A stretch of 64,000 bases of DNA, from the NCBI RefSeq assembly GCF_012999535.1, contig NZ_JABBWV010000013.1, positions 62,001-126,000 on the forward strand, written 5' to 3'. Below, piece by piece: positions 1-8,700 of this stretch. A program made the position numbers and the translations under genes. Within the stretch, counting starts at the first letter, position 1; every line of letters starts with the position of its first letter. This DNA comes from Microbispora sp. H11081 (GTDB lineage: Bacteria > Actinomycetota > Actinomycetes > Streptosporangiales > Streptosporangiaceae). The notes below the pieces were generated by a model that was given only the letters and a program-made list of their open reading frames with translations, was not told where the DNA came from and made no database searches.

Positions 1-1174
1 CCAGCCCGATCCTGGCCCCGCTGGGAATGTCCAGGTCGAGGTTCTGGAACAGGGGCGGACCACCGCCGTGCCCGAACGTCACCCCCTCGAAGCGGATGCT
101 CGCGTCGGCGGGGCGCAGTGGTTGCGGATCGTCGGGATCCACGACGGCCGGTGGTTCCAGGAGCAACTCGGTGAACTGGGCCGCTTCCGTGAGGACGCTC
201 TCGACGCGCCGGTACGTCTGGTTGAACTCGAACATGATGCCGATCGCGTTCGAGTAGTAGGTGAAGGTCACCACGATGGCCTCCACGCCGAGCCCTCCGC
301 GCAGCGCCACGGCGAGGAGCAGGCCGACGGAACTGGTGAGCACCGACAGCGGGGCGACGACGGTGTCCACCCGCAGGTTGCCGTAGTCCCACGAACGGAG
401 TGTCAGCCTGCGCTGCTCGGCCAGCCTGGCCCGGTATTCCGCGGCCTCACGCTCCTCGGCGGCGAACGAGCGGACCGTCTCCATGTTGGACAGCACGTCG
501 GCGACGTGGCCGGACACAAGCACCCTGGCGGCCTCGCGTTTGTCCACCAGAGCCTGGCGGCGGCGGATGAGCGGGGTGACGAGGAGTCCGGTGACGACGA
601 TGAGACCGACGAGCACGAGGACCAGCAGCGGGTGATACCGCCACAGCACCACCGACGCGAAGACCAGCGGCACCACCTTGGCCATGATCGAGAACGTGAG
701 CGTGTCGACGAAGTCCTCGAACCTGGAGGAGAACCCGAGGATCCGCTTGGTCAGCGAACCGGCGAAGTTGTCGTGGAAGAACGCGGCGTCCTTGGCCAGC
801 AGCGCGTCCATGCCCACCACGCCGAGCCGCTCGATGCCCCGGGCGTCGGCGCGGTTCACGAAGTGCAGCCCCACCCGCCACAGCGCCTCGCCCGTCAGCA
901 GCAACGCGCCGAAGCCGAGCACGTAGGGCAGGAGCGCGCCGGCGGAGCCGTCCCCGCCTCCGGCCAGGCGCCCGACGAGCCCGGCCACCGTCAGCGGCGC
1001 GAGGTAGAACAGGCAGATGTTCCCCAGCGCGGGCAACGTCAGCGCGGGCACGGCGACCCGCCACTGACGCCTCAGCTCGCCGCAGTAGTAGCGCAGGGCC
1101 AGCAGAACCGCCGATTTGCGGGCGGATGTGCCTTTTTCTCCGTCATCGCTCGACCCGAGCGCAGATCCGAGCAC
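1..1174 (-). CDS. ABC exporter, fused permease/ATPase (3' part missing)
   Basis: Type I exporter half-transporter in the inner membrane, cut by the window edge. About 391 residues are visible: a short charged N-terminus, then a six-helix transmembrane domain (first helix near 'LTLPALGNICLFYLAP'), a coupling region with FHDNFAGSLTKRI, and the beginning of the nucleotide-binding domain ('IRFEGVTFGHGG'). The sequence ends just before the Walker A motif, so the ATPase motifs lie outside the window. I prefer GTG at 1174 because GGGAGG lies six bases upstream; the ATG at 1180 would touch that Shine-Dalgarno sequence. Substrate cannot be told; family membership (LmrA/MsbA-like) is clear. Confidence 0.85.
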   Translation of the reverse strand, partial: MLGSALGSSDDGEKGTSARKSAVLLALRYYCGELRRQWRVAVPALTLPALGNICLFYLAPLTVAGLVGRLAGGGDGSAGALLPYVLGFGALLLTGEALWRVGLHFVNRADARGIERLGVVGMDALLAKDAAFFHDNFAGSLTKRILGFSSRFEDFVDTLTFSIMAKVVPLVFASVVLWRYHPLLVLVLVGLIVVTGLLVTPLIRRRQALVDKREAARVLVSGHVADVLSNMETVRSFAAEEREAAEYRARLAEQRRLTLRSWDYGNLRVDTVVAPLSVLTSSVGLLLAVALRGGLGVEAIVVTFTYYSNAIGIMFEFNQTYRRVESVLTEAAQFTELLLEPPAVVDPDDPQPLRPADASIRFEGVTFGHGGGPPLFQNLDLDIPSGARIGL

Positions 1175-1180
1175 AGCCAT

Positions 1181-1481
1181 CCTCCCGAACGCCGGCGCCG
1201 CCGTGGCCATGCTCCCGCAGTGCGTGGTGGGCGAGCCACCGATTTTCCGACCACTCGATTACGGAGCGTGACCATCCGGCGATGGTCTGCGGCCGGTCCG
1301 GAGATCGCCCTCTGCCGCCCCGACGCCTCCCCCGCCCCACCGGCCCGCACGGGCTTGGTGGTATGACCATTGACGTGACTGAATGTCGCATTCAGCCTGC
1401 TGCGGGCGGCGTGAGCGGGCAGAGCGTGATCGTGGACGGCGGGCCCACCCTCCGCCGGACGAGCCGAGGAGGACGCGGACC
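1181..1481. other. Divergent intergenic region with operator-like palindrome and SDR-tail relic
   Basis: About 300 bases between the leftward ABC exporter and the rightward dehydrogenase. It holds a CTGAATG-TCG-CATTCAG inverted repeat at 1379-1395 and, at 1408-1455, a reading frame resembling the last residues of a short-chain dehydrogenase (GVSGQSVIVDGGPTL). I see no intact gene in it. Confidence 0.5.
1379..1395. promoter_or_regulatory. Inverted repeat, probable repressor operator
   Basis: Perfect 7-base arms CTGAATG and CATTCAG around TCG. It lies about 90 bases upstream of the dehydrogenase start and beside a TTGACG hexamer at 1370-1375 that could be a -35 box. The size fits a TetR- or GntR-type dimer site; no regulator gene is adjacent. 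Confidence 0.4.
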
Positions 1482-2213
1482 ATGGGAGCTCTCGACGGAC
1501 AGGTCGCCGTCATCACCGGGGCGTCGAGCGGGATCGGGGCCGCGACGGCCCGGCTGTTCGCCGCGGAGGGCGCCCGTCTCGCCCTGCTCGACGTCAATCC
1601 CGTCCCAGGCGACCTGCTCGGCCTCGGCGAGGTCACGACCCACGTCACCGATGTCACCGACGCCGCCGCCGTCGAACGCGCGATGGCCGAGGTGGCCGAA
1701 CGGCACGGCCGCATCGACGTGCTGGTCAGCTCGGCCGGCATCCTCGACAGGGTTCCCTTCCTGGAGATGAGCCCCGAGCGCTTCGACCACATCATCGCGG
1801 TCGACCTGCGCGGGGTCTTCCTCGCCGCCCGCTACGCCGCGCCGTACATGGTGGAGGCGGGCCGTGGCCGCATCATCAACATCGCCTCCCAGCTCGGGAT
1901 CAAGGGCGGCGCGGGCCTCGCCCACTACGTCGCCGCCAAGGCGGGCGTGATCGGCCTGACGAAGGCCCTCGCACTCGAACTCGCGCCGATGGGCGTGCTC
2001 GTCAACGCGATCGCCCCCGGCCCGATCGAGACGCCGCTCATCGGCGGGCGGCCGGAGGAGTGGAAGCGGGAAAAGGCCGCGGAACTGCCGCTCGGCAGGT
2101 TCGGCCGGCCGGAGGAGGTCGCGCCGACCGCGCTGCTGCTCGCGAGTTCGCCCGGCGGGGACATCTACGTGGGTCAGACGCTCGGCCCCAACTCCGGCGA
2201 CGTGATGCCGTGA
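1482..2213 (+). CDS. Short-chain dehydrogenase/reductase (SDR)
   Basis: Cytoplasmic NAD(P)-dependent oxidoreductase of 243 residues, the usual classical SDR length. The Rossmann motif TGASSGIG is at 12-19, SSAG (the NNAG position) at 83-86, and the catalytic Ser136, Tyr149 and Lys153 form the Y-x3-K pattern (YVAAK). The ATG follows GAGGAGGA by a good spacing. The C-terminus departs from the common 'DGG' ending. The polysaccharide deacetylase-family gene starts 107 bases downstream on the same strand, so a two-gene unit is possible. Substrate is unknown. Confidence 0.9.
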   Translation: MGALDGQVAVITGASSGIGAATARLFAAEGARLALLDVNPVPGDLLGLGEVTTHVTDVTDAAAVERAMAEVAERHGRIDVLVSSAGILDRVPFLEMSPERFDHIIAVDLRGVFLAARYAAPYMVEAGRGRIINIASQLGIKGGAGLAHYVAAKAGVIGLTKALALELAPMGVLVNAIAPGPIETPLIGGRPEEWKREKAAELPLGRFGRPEEVAPTALLLASSPGGDIYVGQTLGPNSGDVMP

Positions 2214-2319
2214 ACGACGTCCCGCGACCGGCGTGACCGGCCGCGGGAATGAGGGACACCCGGCGGTTCCCGGCCCCCCACCTCTGATCGTCCGTACCGA
2301 ACTGAGAAGAGGACGCGCT

Positions 2320-3198
2320 GTGGCCAAGGAAATCTTCGTGGCGTTCGGAATCGACGTCGACGCGGTCGGCGGCTGGCTCGGCTCCTACGGCGGTGAGCAC
2401 TCGCCCGACGACATCTCACGCGGCCTGTTCGCCGGCGAGGTGGGCGTGCCGCGGCTCAACGCCCTGCTGGAGAGGTACGGCCTGCCGGCGACCTGGTTCT
2501 GGCCCGGACACTCCATCGAGACCTTTCCCGAGCAGTTCGACCAGGTCGTGGCCGCCGGGCACGAGATCGGCCTGCACGGATACAGCCACGAGAACCCGAT
2601 CGCGATGAGCCGGGAGCAGGAGTCGGCGGTCCTCGGCCACTGCGTGGACCTCATCGAGACGCGCGCCGGACGGCGTCCCACGGGCTACGTCGCGCCGTGG
2701 TGGGAGTTCTCGCCGAGCACCGCCGAACTGCTGCTCGAACGCGGCATCAAGTATGACCACTCGCTCATGCACCGCGACTTCGAGCCGTACTACGTGCGCG
2801 TCGGCGACACCTGGTCGGCGATCGACTACGCCAAGGACGCCGGCGAGTGGATGAAGCCGCTCGTGCGCGGGCGGGAGACCGGCCTCGTCGAGATCCCGGC
2901 GAGCTGGTATCTCGACGACCTGCCTCCCATGATGTTCGTCAAGACCAGCCCGAACAGCCACGGCTTCGTCAACCCCCGCGACATCGAGGAGATGTGGCGC
3001 GACCAGTTCGACTGGGTCCACCGGGAGTCGGAGTACGCCGTCTTCACCATGACGATCCACCCGGACGTCTCGGGCCGTCCGCAGGTCCTGCTCATGCTGG
3101 AGCGTCTCATCGAGCACATCAACGAGCACGAGGGCGTCCGGTGGTCGACGTTCGACGCCATCGCGGACGACTTCAGGGCCCGCCGCCCGCGCACGTGA
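2320..3198 (+). CDS. Polysaccharide deacetylase (NodB-like) family protein
   Basis: NodB-fold metal-dependent deacetylase-family protein of 292 residues with no signal peptide, so probably cytoplasmic. Asp12/Asp14 (FGIDVDA) and His86/His90 (HGYSHE) form the usual D-H-H metal site, and VAPWW near 125 is the substrate-loop region. The lack of an export signal and the '[12 protein letters not shown]' N-terminus resemble the HpPgdA/PuuE-type subgroup, whose members may act on small amides or cyclic ureides rather than on polysaccharide. The GTG start is preceded by AGAAGAGGA. The upstream dehydrogenase may act in the same pathway (inference). Confidence 0.85.
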   Translation: MAKEIFVAFGIDVDAVGGWLGSYGGEHSPDDISRGLFAGEVGVPRLNALLERYGLPATWFWPGHSIETFPEQFDQVVAAGHEIGLHGYSHENPIAMSREQESAVLGHCVDLIETRAGRRPTGYVAPWWEFSPSTAELLLERGIKYDHSLMHRDFEPYYVRVGDTWSAIDYAKDAGEWMKPLVRGRETGLVEIPASWYLDDLPPMMFVKTSPNSHGFVNPRDIEEMWRDQFDWVHRESEYAVFTMTIHPDVSGRPQVLLMLERLIEHINEHEGVRWSTFDAIADDFRARRPRT

Positions 3199-3325
3199 TC
3201 CTCCGCCCCGAGTGGCACCGATACACATACGTGATCGTCGGGGAGACAACCACGCCCGCTCCCCGGGCGTGTATCACTCGCATCTCGCGTTTCAGTCTCC
3301 TCGTACGCCTCTGGAGGGAAGCCCC

Positions 3326-4135
3326 GTGCCCATCACATTGCCGGGCGGACGCACCATCGGCCTGATGACGGCCGGTGCCCTGGCCGGGTCGGTTCTGGTT
3401 CTGGGCGGCGCGGCCACCGCCTCGTCGGCGAGCGATGCCGTGTACTACGCGTGCGTGAACAAGAGCACGCGATACATGCGCCTGGTGAACGCGACCACCA
3501 AGTGCAAGACGACCGAGACGAAGGTCTCGTGGAACAGGACGGGCCCGCAGGGTCCCGTGGGCATCGGCGGCACAGGACCCCAGGGCCCGCAGGGTCCGCA
3601 GGGGGTGCGCGGCCCGCAGGGGATGCGCGGCCCGCAGGGCCCCAAGGGCGACATCGGCCCGCAGGGGCAGAAGGGCGAACCCGGTGCGCCGGGCGCGAAG
3701 GGCGCCGACGGCAAGGATGGTAAGGACGGCAAGGACGGCGCGAGCGGTCCCACGGGCCCCCGGGGCGTCAGAGGCGACAGGGGCGAGCGTGGCCCGGCCG
3801 GCCCTCAGGGCGCCAAGGGCGAGAAAGGCGACACGGGGGCGCGTGGCCCGGCGGGTCCGGCAGGCCCAGCCGGACCGGCGGGACCGGCGGGGGGAGCCGC
3901 CGGCGTCGTCACCAAGGCGGAAGCCCTCTATCTGCCGCCCAACGGTGGCGGCGACGACATCATGTGCCCGGACGGCATGGTCGCCACCGGCGGCGGCTTC
4001 ATCGCGGGCGGCGGCTCGAACGCGCCCCACATCACCACGAACGCGCCGTACGTCGAAGACGGCACGTCGATCGGCTGGAGGCTCTACGGCAAGAACGTGA
4101 GCGGCACGATCTACGTGCTCTGCATCGGAGGCTGA
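3326..4135 (+). CDS. Secreted collagen-like (Gly-X-Y) repeat protein
   Basis: Protein of 269 residues. A hydrophobic signal sequence covers about residues 8-35 and is cleaved near ASSASDA. A short Cys-containing head ([15 protein letters not shown]) leads into Gly-X-Y triplets from about residue 73 to 190, rich in GPQ, GKD and GPA, which should form a bacterial collagen-like triple helix. A compact C-terminal domain with a Cys pair ([13 protein letters not shown] ... YVLCIGG) follows and may act as a trimerisation head. GTG start after GGAGGGA. Likely extracellular and structural; I see no LPXTG anchor. Confidence 0.85.
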   Translation: MPITLPGGRTIGLMTAGALAGSVLVLGGAATASSASDAVYYACVNKSTRYMRLVNATTKCKTTETKVSWNRTGPQGPVGIGGTGPQGPQGPQGVRGPQGMRGPQGPKGDIGPQGQKGEPGAPGAKGADGKDGKDGKDGASGPTGPRGVRGDRGERGPAGPQGAKGEKGDTGARGPAGPAGPAGPAGPAGGAAGVVTKAEALYLPPNGGGDDIMCPDGMVATGGGFIAGGGSNAPHITTNAPYVEDGTSIGWRLYGKNVSGTIYVLCIGG

Positions 4136-4209
4136 CGGGCGCGCCGACAGGCGGCGTACGGGGAACCGGCGGCCGAGCCGTAGGGCGACCGGCCGGACCC
4201 GCGCCGCCT

Positions 4210-4680
4210 TCAGTGCTGTTGTTCTGCGAGGTGTGCGCCGGTGGCCGCGGCGATGACCCGCGTGAGCGCCTGGTGCAGCTGCTGCAGCTCCGTCAGCTCC
4301 ATGCCCAGTCGCTCGACGATCGTCGCGGGGACCTTCTCGGCCTGCCCGCGCAGCGCGCGGCCCTCGTCGGTCAGCACCACCGCGAGCGAACGCTCGTCGT
4401 CGCTGGCGCGGCGGCGCTCGACGAGACCGGCGGACTCCAGGCGCTTGAGCAACGGCGACAGCGTCGCCGGCTCCAACTGCAGCAGCCGGCTGAGGTCCTT
4501 GACCGACAGCGGCGCGTGCTGCCACAGGGCCAGCATCACCAGGTATTGCGGGTGGGTCAGCCCCATCGGTTCGAGCACGGGCCGGTAGAGGCCGATGACC
4601 GATCGCGAGGCGACCGCCAGCGCGAAGCACACCTGGTTCTCCAGAGCCAGGGGGTCGACGGTGTCGCCGATCTCACTCAC
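4210..4680 (-). CDS. ohrR: OhrR-type MarR-family organic peroxide sensor
   Basis: Winged-helix repressor of 156 residues. 'LENQVCFALAVASRS' matches the OhrR signature, and Cys18 is the only cysteine, as expected of a one-Cys peroxide sensor. 'HPQYLVMLALW' and 'DDERSLAVVLTDEG' complete the fold and wing. I start at GTG 4680 because GGAGGTGG lies five bases upstream; an in-frame ATG at 4695 sits in front of that site. OhrR normally represses ohr, but no ohr/osmC gene is adjacent: the divergent neighbour is a tiny membrane protein. Two palindromes at 4706-4732 are probably its operators. Confidence 0.88.
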   Translation of the reverse strand: MSEIGDTVDPLALENQVCFALAVASRSVIGLYRPVLEPMGLTHPQYLVMLALWQHAPLSVKDLSRLLQLEPATLSPLLKRLESAGLVERRRASDDERSLAVVLTDEGRALRGQAEKVPATIVERLGMELTELQQLHQALTRVIAAATGAHLAEQQH

Positions 4681-4705
4681 TACGCCACCTCCCATGCTAC
4701 CGAGT

Positions 4706-4732
4706 TTAGTACACTAACGATTAGTGCACTAA
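4706..4732. promoter_or_regulatory. Tandem OhrR/MarR operator
   Basis: Two 12-base palindromes in the divergent gap: TTAGTACACTAA (4706-4717, one mismatch) and TTAGTGCACTAA (4721-4732, perfect). Their centres are 15 bases apart. They lie 26 bases upstream of the repressor start and 25 upstream of the small membrane gene, so one repressor could control both. Confidence 0.75.
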
Positions 4733-4756
4733 GCGCCGAGAAACACAGGAAGTGCC

Positions 4757-4936
4757 ATGGCCCGCAGGAAGAGTCTCGAAGAACGCATCGCCGACCGCGT
4801 CGCCAAGCGCCCGCCGATGAAGGACAGCAAGCACTTCGAGCACGGTCCCGCCAAGTGGATCTTCGTCAGCGTGCTGGTGTTCGCGGTGCTCGCCCATTTC
4901 CTCATCGTCGGCCTCGTCATGATGTTCGGGGACTGA
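4757..4936 (+). CDS. Small single-span membrane protein
   Basis: A 59-residue ORF. The N-terminus is basic (MARRKSLEERIADRVAKR), a short charged stretch follows, and one hydrophobic helix covers about 34-57 (WIFVSVLVFAVLAHFLIVGLV), ending FGD. An AGGA Shine-Dalgarno is close upstream. It starts 25 bases after the double OhrR-type operator and is followed by a terminator hairpin, so it is probably a one-gene transcript under peroxide control. I know no function; the charge pattern suggests a cytoplasmic N-terminus and a membrane-resident role. Confidence 0.75.
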   Translation: MARRKSLEERIADRVAKRPPMKDSKHFEHGPAKWIFVSVLVFAVLAHFLIVGLVMMFGD

Positions 4937-4948
4937 CGGAGACCAAGC

Positions 4949-4970
4949 CCCGCGGCACGGTCGCCGCGGG
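4949..4970. terminator. Bidirectional hairpin terminator
   Basis: An 8-bp perfect stem CCCGCGGC/GCCGCGGG with loop ACGGTC. It lies between the small membrane gene (rightward) and the response regulator (leftward), which converge here. No T-run, as is common in actinomycetes. Confidence 0.6.
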
Positions 4971-5012
4971 CCCCGATCATCAGAGTCCGATCACCCGTTG
5001 ATCACGTGCGGT

Positions 5013-5714
5013 TCAGCGGCCGAAACCGGCCTCGCGGGCTCGTACGATCGCCTGTGCCCGGTCGGCCACCTGCAGCTTCGCGAAGACGTTGGACACGTTG
5101 TTGCGCACCGTCTTGGGCGACAGCGACAGGCGCTCGGCGATGCGGGAGTTGGACAGACCGGCCGCGATGAGATCGAGGATCTCCCGTTCCCGCGCGGTGA
5201 GCTGCGGGAACGGCTCCTGCTCCCGCGGCCGGACGGCGGCGAGCCTGCTGAAGTAGCGGGTCACCCGCCCTGCCAGCGCGGGCCCGAAGATCACCTCGCC
5301 GCCGGCGACGGCCGCGACGGCGCGCAGGATCTCCGTCTGGTCGGCGCCCTTGAGCAGGTAGCCACGGGCTCCGGCCAGCATGGCGGCGAAGACGCTCTCG
5401 TCGTCCTCGTGCATGGTCAGCACGAGCACGTGCGTCTCCGGGCAGGTCTCCACGATGCGCCGGGTGGCCTGCACGCCGTCGAGCCGCGGCATCTGCAGGT
5501 CCATGACGACGACGCGCGGACGGAGCGTCATCGCCTGTGCCACGGCCTCCTCGCCGTCGGCCGCGGTGCCGACCACCTCGACCTCACCCGTGGAGGCGAG
5601 CATCATCCGCAGGCCGTTGCGGTAGACGGGGTGGTCGTCGGCGAGCAGCACGGTGGGCATACCGGGACCGTGGGAGGACGGGACGACGCGGTCGGGGGAC
5701 GGACCGGCGGTCAT
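5013..5714 (-). CDS. NarL/LuxR-family response regulator
   Basis: Two-component regulator of 233 residues. The receiver domain (about 19-135) has acidic Asp26/Asp27, the phosphoacceptor Asp72 in 'VVVMDLQMP', and the conserved Lys in 'YLLKGAD'. The C-terminal LuxR-type HTH is 'LTAREREILDLIAAGLSN' to 'TVRNNVSNVFAKL'. The ATG overlaps the kinase stop codon by four bases, so translation is coupled; GGAGG is at good spacing. MPTVLLADD at 5660 is an alternative start. Its kinase is certain from the overlap; the target genes are not evident. Confidence 0.92.
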   Translation of the reverse strand: MTAGPSPDRVVPSSHGPGMPTVLLADDHPVYRNGLRMMLASTGEVEVVGTAADGEEAVAQAMTLRPRVVVMDLQMPRLDGVQATRRIVETCPETHVLVLTMHEDDESVFAAMLAGARGYLLKGADQTEILRAVAAVAGGEVIFGPALAGRVTRYFSRLAAVRPREQEPFPQLTAREREILDLIAAGLSNSRIAERLSLSPKTVRNNVSNVFAKLQVADRAQAIVRAREAGFGR

Positions 5715-7744
5715 CGCGTCGCCTCCGCGGGGAGGACGGCGTGGACGCGGGTCCCGCCACCGTCGCGGGAGGTGACGGAGCAGCTCCCGCCGAGCTCTTC
5801 TGCCCGCTCCCGCATGCCGACCAGGCCCACACCGACCAGGGCTCCCGGCCGCACCCCTCTGCCGTCGTCGAGCACCTCGACCTCCAGTTCGCTTCCGGTC
5901 GCCGTGAGGCGGACCTCGCAGGTGCCGGCGTCCGCGTGCCGCGCGACGTTGACCAGAGCCTCGCAGACGATCCGGTAGGCCGCCACCTCGGTCGCGGCCG
6001 GCAACCCGGCCAGGTCGCCCGCGGCGTCCACGCGTACGGTCAGCCCGCCCTCCCGGAACCGGGTGGCCTCCTGCCGCAGCGCTCCCGCCAGGCCGAACTG
6101 GTCCAGGGCCGGTGGGCGCAGGTTGTGGACGAGCCGGCGTACGTCGCCGAGCACGGACGACAGGTCCGCCCGCACCTCGTGCAGCGCCTCGCGGGCGGCG
6201 CCGAGGTCCCGGGTCACCAGATTGCCCGCGGCCTCGACCTTCAGCGCGGCGGCGGCGAGCGTGGGCCCCAGCCCGTCGTGGAGGTCCCTGCGCAGCCTGC
6301 GGCGCTCCTCCTCGACGCCCGTCACCAGGCGTTCCCTGCTGTGCTGGAGCTCCTCGGCCAGGGCCGTGGCCCGCACGGCCGCCGCGGCCTGCCGTACGAC
6401 GTCGGCGAGCAGTCGCTGGTCGGCGTCGGCGAGCGGCGCGTTCGCGCGCGGAACGAGGACCAGGCGGCCGATGGGGGCCGCGCGGTAGGCGAAGGGAAGG
6501 ACGAGGACGTCGTCGCGCCGCGCGCCGTGCTCGACCACGAGGGTGCGGCCGTCGGCGCGGTCGAGTTCCACCCGCACGTACGGCGAGCGCAGCGCCGCGG
6601 ACACCGCCCTGGCCACCGTGAGCAGCAGTTCCTCCGGGCTCACCGACTCCTCCAACCGCCGGGCCAGGGCCGAGACGACGTCGTACGGCTCCGCCCGCCC
6701 GGCGAGGACGCGGCCCACCCAGCGGCGGACCCGTTCGCGCAACGGCGCGTAGACGACGGCCACCGCGGCGGCGGCGAGCACCGCCGCGACCGGCTCGTCG
6801 ATGAGCGCGCCCAGGCCCACGAAGACGGGGACGTCGATCGCGACGACGGCGACCGCCAGGCCGCCGTAGAGGAGGGTCCAGTTGAGCACGTGGTCGATGT
6901 CGTACAGCCGGTATCGGCCGACGGCCACCAGGACGGCGGCGGCGATCGCGACCAGGGAGACGACGAACGTGAGGTCCTGCGGCGCCCCCTCGACCACGAC
7001 GGGCACGAAGATCAGCACGCCGTTGAGCAGGGCCGCCAGCAGCATCCAGCGCAACTGCGCGCGGCGCGCGCCGGACGACCCCCGGAAGCGCCGCACGAAG
7101 GCCGCGAGGGACACCAGAAGGCTCAGCACGAGCGCCGCCGGGGTGAGGGCCATCGCGACGTCCCAGAAGGCGTCCGGCACGGAAGGCATCGGCAGGTCGA
7201 GCCCGGGGCCTCGCCACGGCTCCCCCGGCGACTGCACCCGCCACGGAACGGTGAGGAAGACGAGCACGGCGAAGCCGGTGGCGCCGAGCGACAGCGACGC
7301 GGCCCACCGCCAGCGCGGCGTCGGCAGCCTGCCGTCGGGGAAGAACAGCAGCACGAGCAGCGGCACCAGGTTGAGCAGCGGCCCGAGCCTCGCTCCCGCG
7401 TACACGGCGACGGCGGTCAACGGCAGCGTGCCCCCGTGCCGGGTGAGGGACAGAACGGCGTAGCCCCCGGCGAGGCCGTTGAGGCAGGACACCACGCCGC
7501 CGCCGATCAGCAGCCAGGTCATCGGGTGCGCGGGCAGACCGGCGGCCAGCACCCCGCCGGCGACGGCGAGGGCCACGCCCGGGACGGTGGACGACCACGT
7601 GGCCCAGTCGAGCGGTTCGGGCCGGATCACCGGTCCGGTCGCGATCTCGATCCAGGTGGCGGACACGGCGGCGACGACGGACAGGGCCGCGAGCACCGTC
7701 GCGGCAGCCCCGAGACGGCGGCAGGCGTCAGAAGGGCCGAGCAC
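5711..7744 (-). CDS. NarL-type sensor histidine kinase (HisKA_3)
   Basis: Membrane sensor kinase of 677 residues. About eight to ten hydrophobic segments cover residues 12-335, followed by a GAF-like region (about 355-450). The dimerisation/phosphoacceptor helix has His489 in 'RRDLHDGLGPTLA', and a HATPase_c domain follows with an Asn box (CEALVNVARHADA) and G boxes (DDGRGV, GLVGMRERA). Start is GTG with a weak Shine-Dalgarno sequence. The many-helix sensor resembles kinases that detect membrane or lipid-phase signals, but the stimulus is unknown. It pairs with the overlapping regulator downstream. Confidence 0.92.
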   Translation of the reverse strand: MLGPSDACRRLGAAATVLAALSVVAAVSATWIEIATGPVIRPEPLDWATWSSTVPGVALAVAGGVLAAGLPAHPMTWLLIGGGVVSCLNGLAGGYAVLSLTRHGGTLPLTAVAVYAGARLGPLLNLVPLLVLLFFPDGRLPTPRWRWAASLSLGATGFAVLVFLTVPWRVQSPGEPWRGPGLDLPMPSVPDAFWDVAMALTPAALVLSLLVSLAAFVRRFRGSSGARRAQLRWMLLAALLNGVLIFVPVVVEGAPQDLTFVVSLVAIAAAVLVAVGRYRLYDIDHVLNWTLLYGGLAVAVVAIDVPVFVGLGALIDEPVAAVLAAAAVAVVYAPLRERVRRWVGRVLAGRAEPYDVVSALARRLEESVSPEELLLTVARAVSAALRSPYVRVELDRADGRTLVVEHGARRDDVLVLPFAYRAAPIGRLVLVPRANAPLADADQRLLADVVRQAAAAVRATALAEELQHSRERLVTGVEEERRRLRRDLHDGLGPTLAAAALKVEAAGNLVTRDLGAAREALHEVRADLSSVLGDVRRLVHNLRPPALDQFGLAGALRQEATRFREGGLTVRVDAAGDLAGLPAATEVAAYRIVCEALVNVARHADAGTCEVRLTATGSELEVEVLDDGRGVRPGALVGVGLVGMRERAEELGGSCSVTSRDGGGTRVHAVLPAEATR

Positions 7745-7941
7745 GCGGTCAAGCGTGCCACAGGGCCGCCCTTCCCGGCATGGGACCGGTGTCCCGTTTT
7801 CGTCCGGGACGCGTGCCCCGGACCGGTGCGGGCGAGGTTGTGGCCTCGCTCTCTGTCGGCCCGGGACGCGGCGCGGAGACCGTGGTCACGGCACGACCGG
7901 GAGGGTCGCGCGACGAAGGCTTCCGCCAGGAGGGGACGATC

Positions 7942-8565
7942 ATGTCCGTTCACATCACGCCCAGCAACGTCAATCCGCAGGAACCGACGGCGTCGTCGGC
8001 TCCGGCCGTGGCCGCACCGCCCTGGACCCGGATGGCCGGAGTGCTGCTTGCCGCCGGAGCGGCGGCCTGGGCGGCCGGCACGGTCGTGGTCGGCGACGAA
8101 ATCCAGAAGGGCATCCAGACGCTCGACACCGTGACCGGGATGCTGTTCGTCGCCGGGCTGTTCGGATTCGTCGCGCTCGTGCTGGCCACCCGGGCCACCG
8201 GTGCCAGGTGGGGCCGGATCATCCCGGCGGGCCTGCTCGTGTCACTTCCCGGCGCGTTCCTGCTGAACACGCTCTCGTTCGGCTACGCCACCCACGACGA
8301 CTTCCCGCTGCCGCTGATGATTCTCGATGCCTGCTGGCCGCTCAGCATGCTCGGCATGCTGGTCCTCGGCATCGCCGTGGCGGTCACCGGCCGCTACCGC
8401 GGCGCCCTGCGCTGGCTGCCGCTGCTCGCCGGGCTGTGGTTCCCGGTCACGATGGTCGCGCAGATCTTCGCCGGGTCCTCCGCCTCGGTGTGGGCGAGCG
8501 CGGCCTGGCTGCTGGCCACCCACGCCCACATCGGCGTCCGGCTCGCGCTGCGACCCATCGTCTGA
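7942..8565 (+). CDS. Six-helix membrane protein of unknown function
   Basis: A 207-residue protein. After a 27-residue hydrophilic N-terminus it has about six hydrophobic segments (GVLLAAGAAAWAAGTVVVG, GMLFVAGLFGFVALVLA, IIPAGLLVSLPGAFLL, LSMLGMLVLGIAVAV, WLPLLAGLWFPVTMVAQ, SAAWLLATHAHIGVRL). Strong AGGAGGGG Shine-Dalgarno before the ATG. It diverges from the sensor kinase across 197 bases, so the two-component system could control it. I recognise no family signature and no catalytic motif. Confidence 0.8.
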   Translation: MSVHITPSNVNPQEPTASSAPAVAAPPWTRMAGVLLAAGAAAWAAGTVVVGDEIQKGIQTLDTVTGMLFVAGLFGFVALVLATRATGARWGRIIPAGLLVSLPGAFLLNTLSFGYATHDDFPLPLMILDACWPLSMLGMLVLGIAVAVTGRYRGALRWLPLLAGLWFPVTMVAQIFAGSSASVWASAAWLLATHAHIGVRLALRPIV

Positions 8566-8619
8566 CCGGACGCCGTAACCTGTGAGCAGGCAAAACGGCG
8601 ACCGGAGGAGAACCCCGCC

Positions 8620-8700
8620 ATGGGTTCGCTCAGTCCTGTTCGCTGTCTTGGACGCCTTTGCCGGCGGCATGGGCCTGTAACGGGCATCCTGGAACGATGA
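8620..8700 (+). CDS. 26-residue upstream ORF coupled to the aldo-keto reductase
   Basis: Short ORF with a strong GGAGGAG Shine-Dalgarno and ATG start. It encodes MGSLSPVRCLGRLCRRHGPV followed by TGILER, and its TGA overlaps the reductase ATG as ATGA. The reductase lacks its own strong ribosome site, so re-initiation from this ORF is the likely way it is translated. Two Cys and five Arg codons could make it a leader-peptide sensor, but that is inference. It is not a shadow of a longer gene. Confidence 0.5.
   Translation: MGSLSPVRCLGRLCRRHGPVTGILER

Noticed and set aside
3538..3890. Simple-sequence repeat region
   Set aside because: The G/C-rich periodicity is the coding signature of Gly-X-Y collagen-like triplets in a real exported protein.
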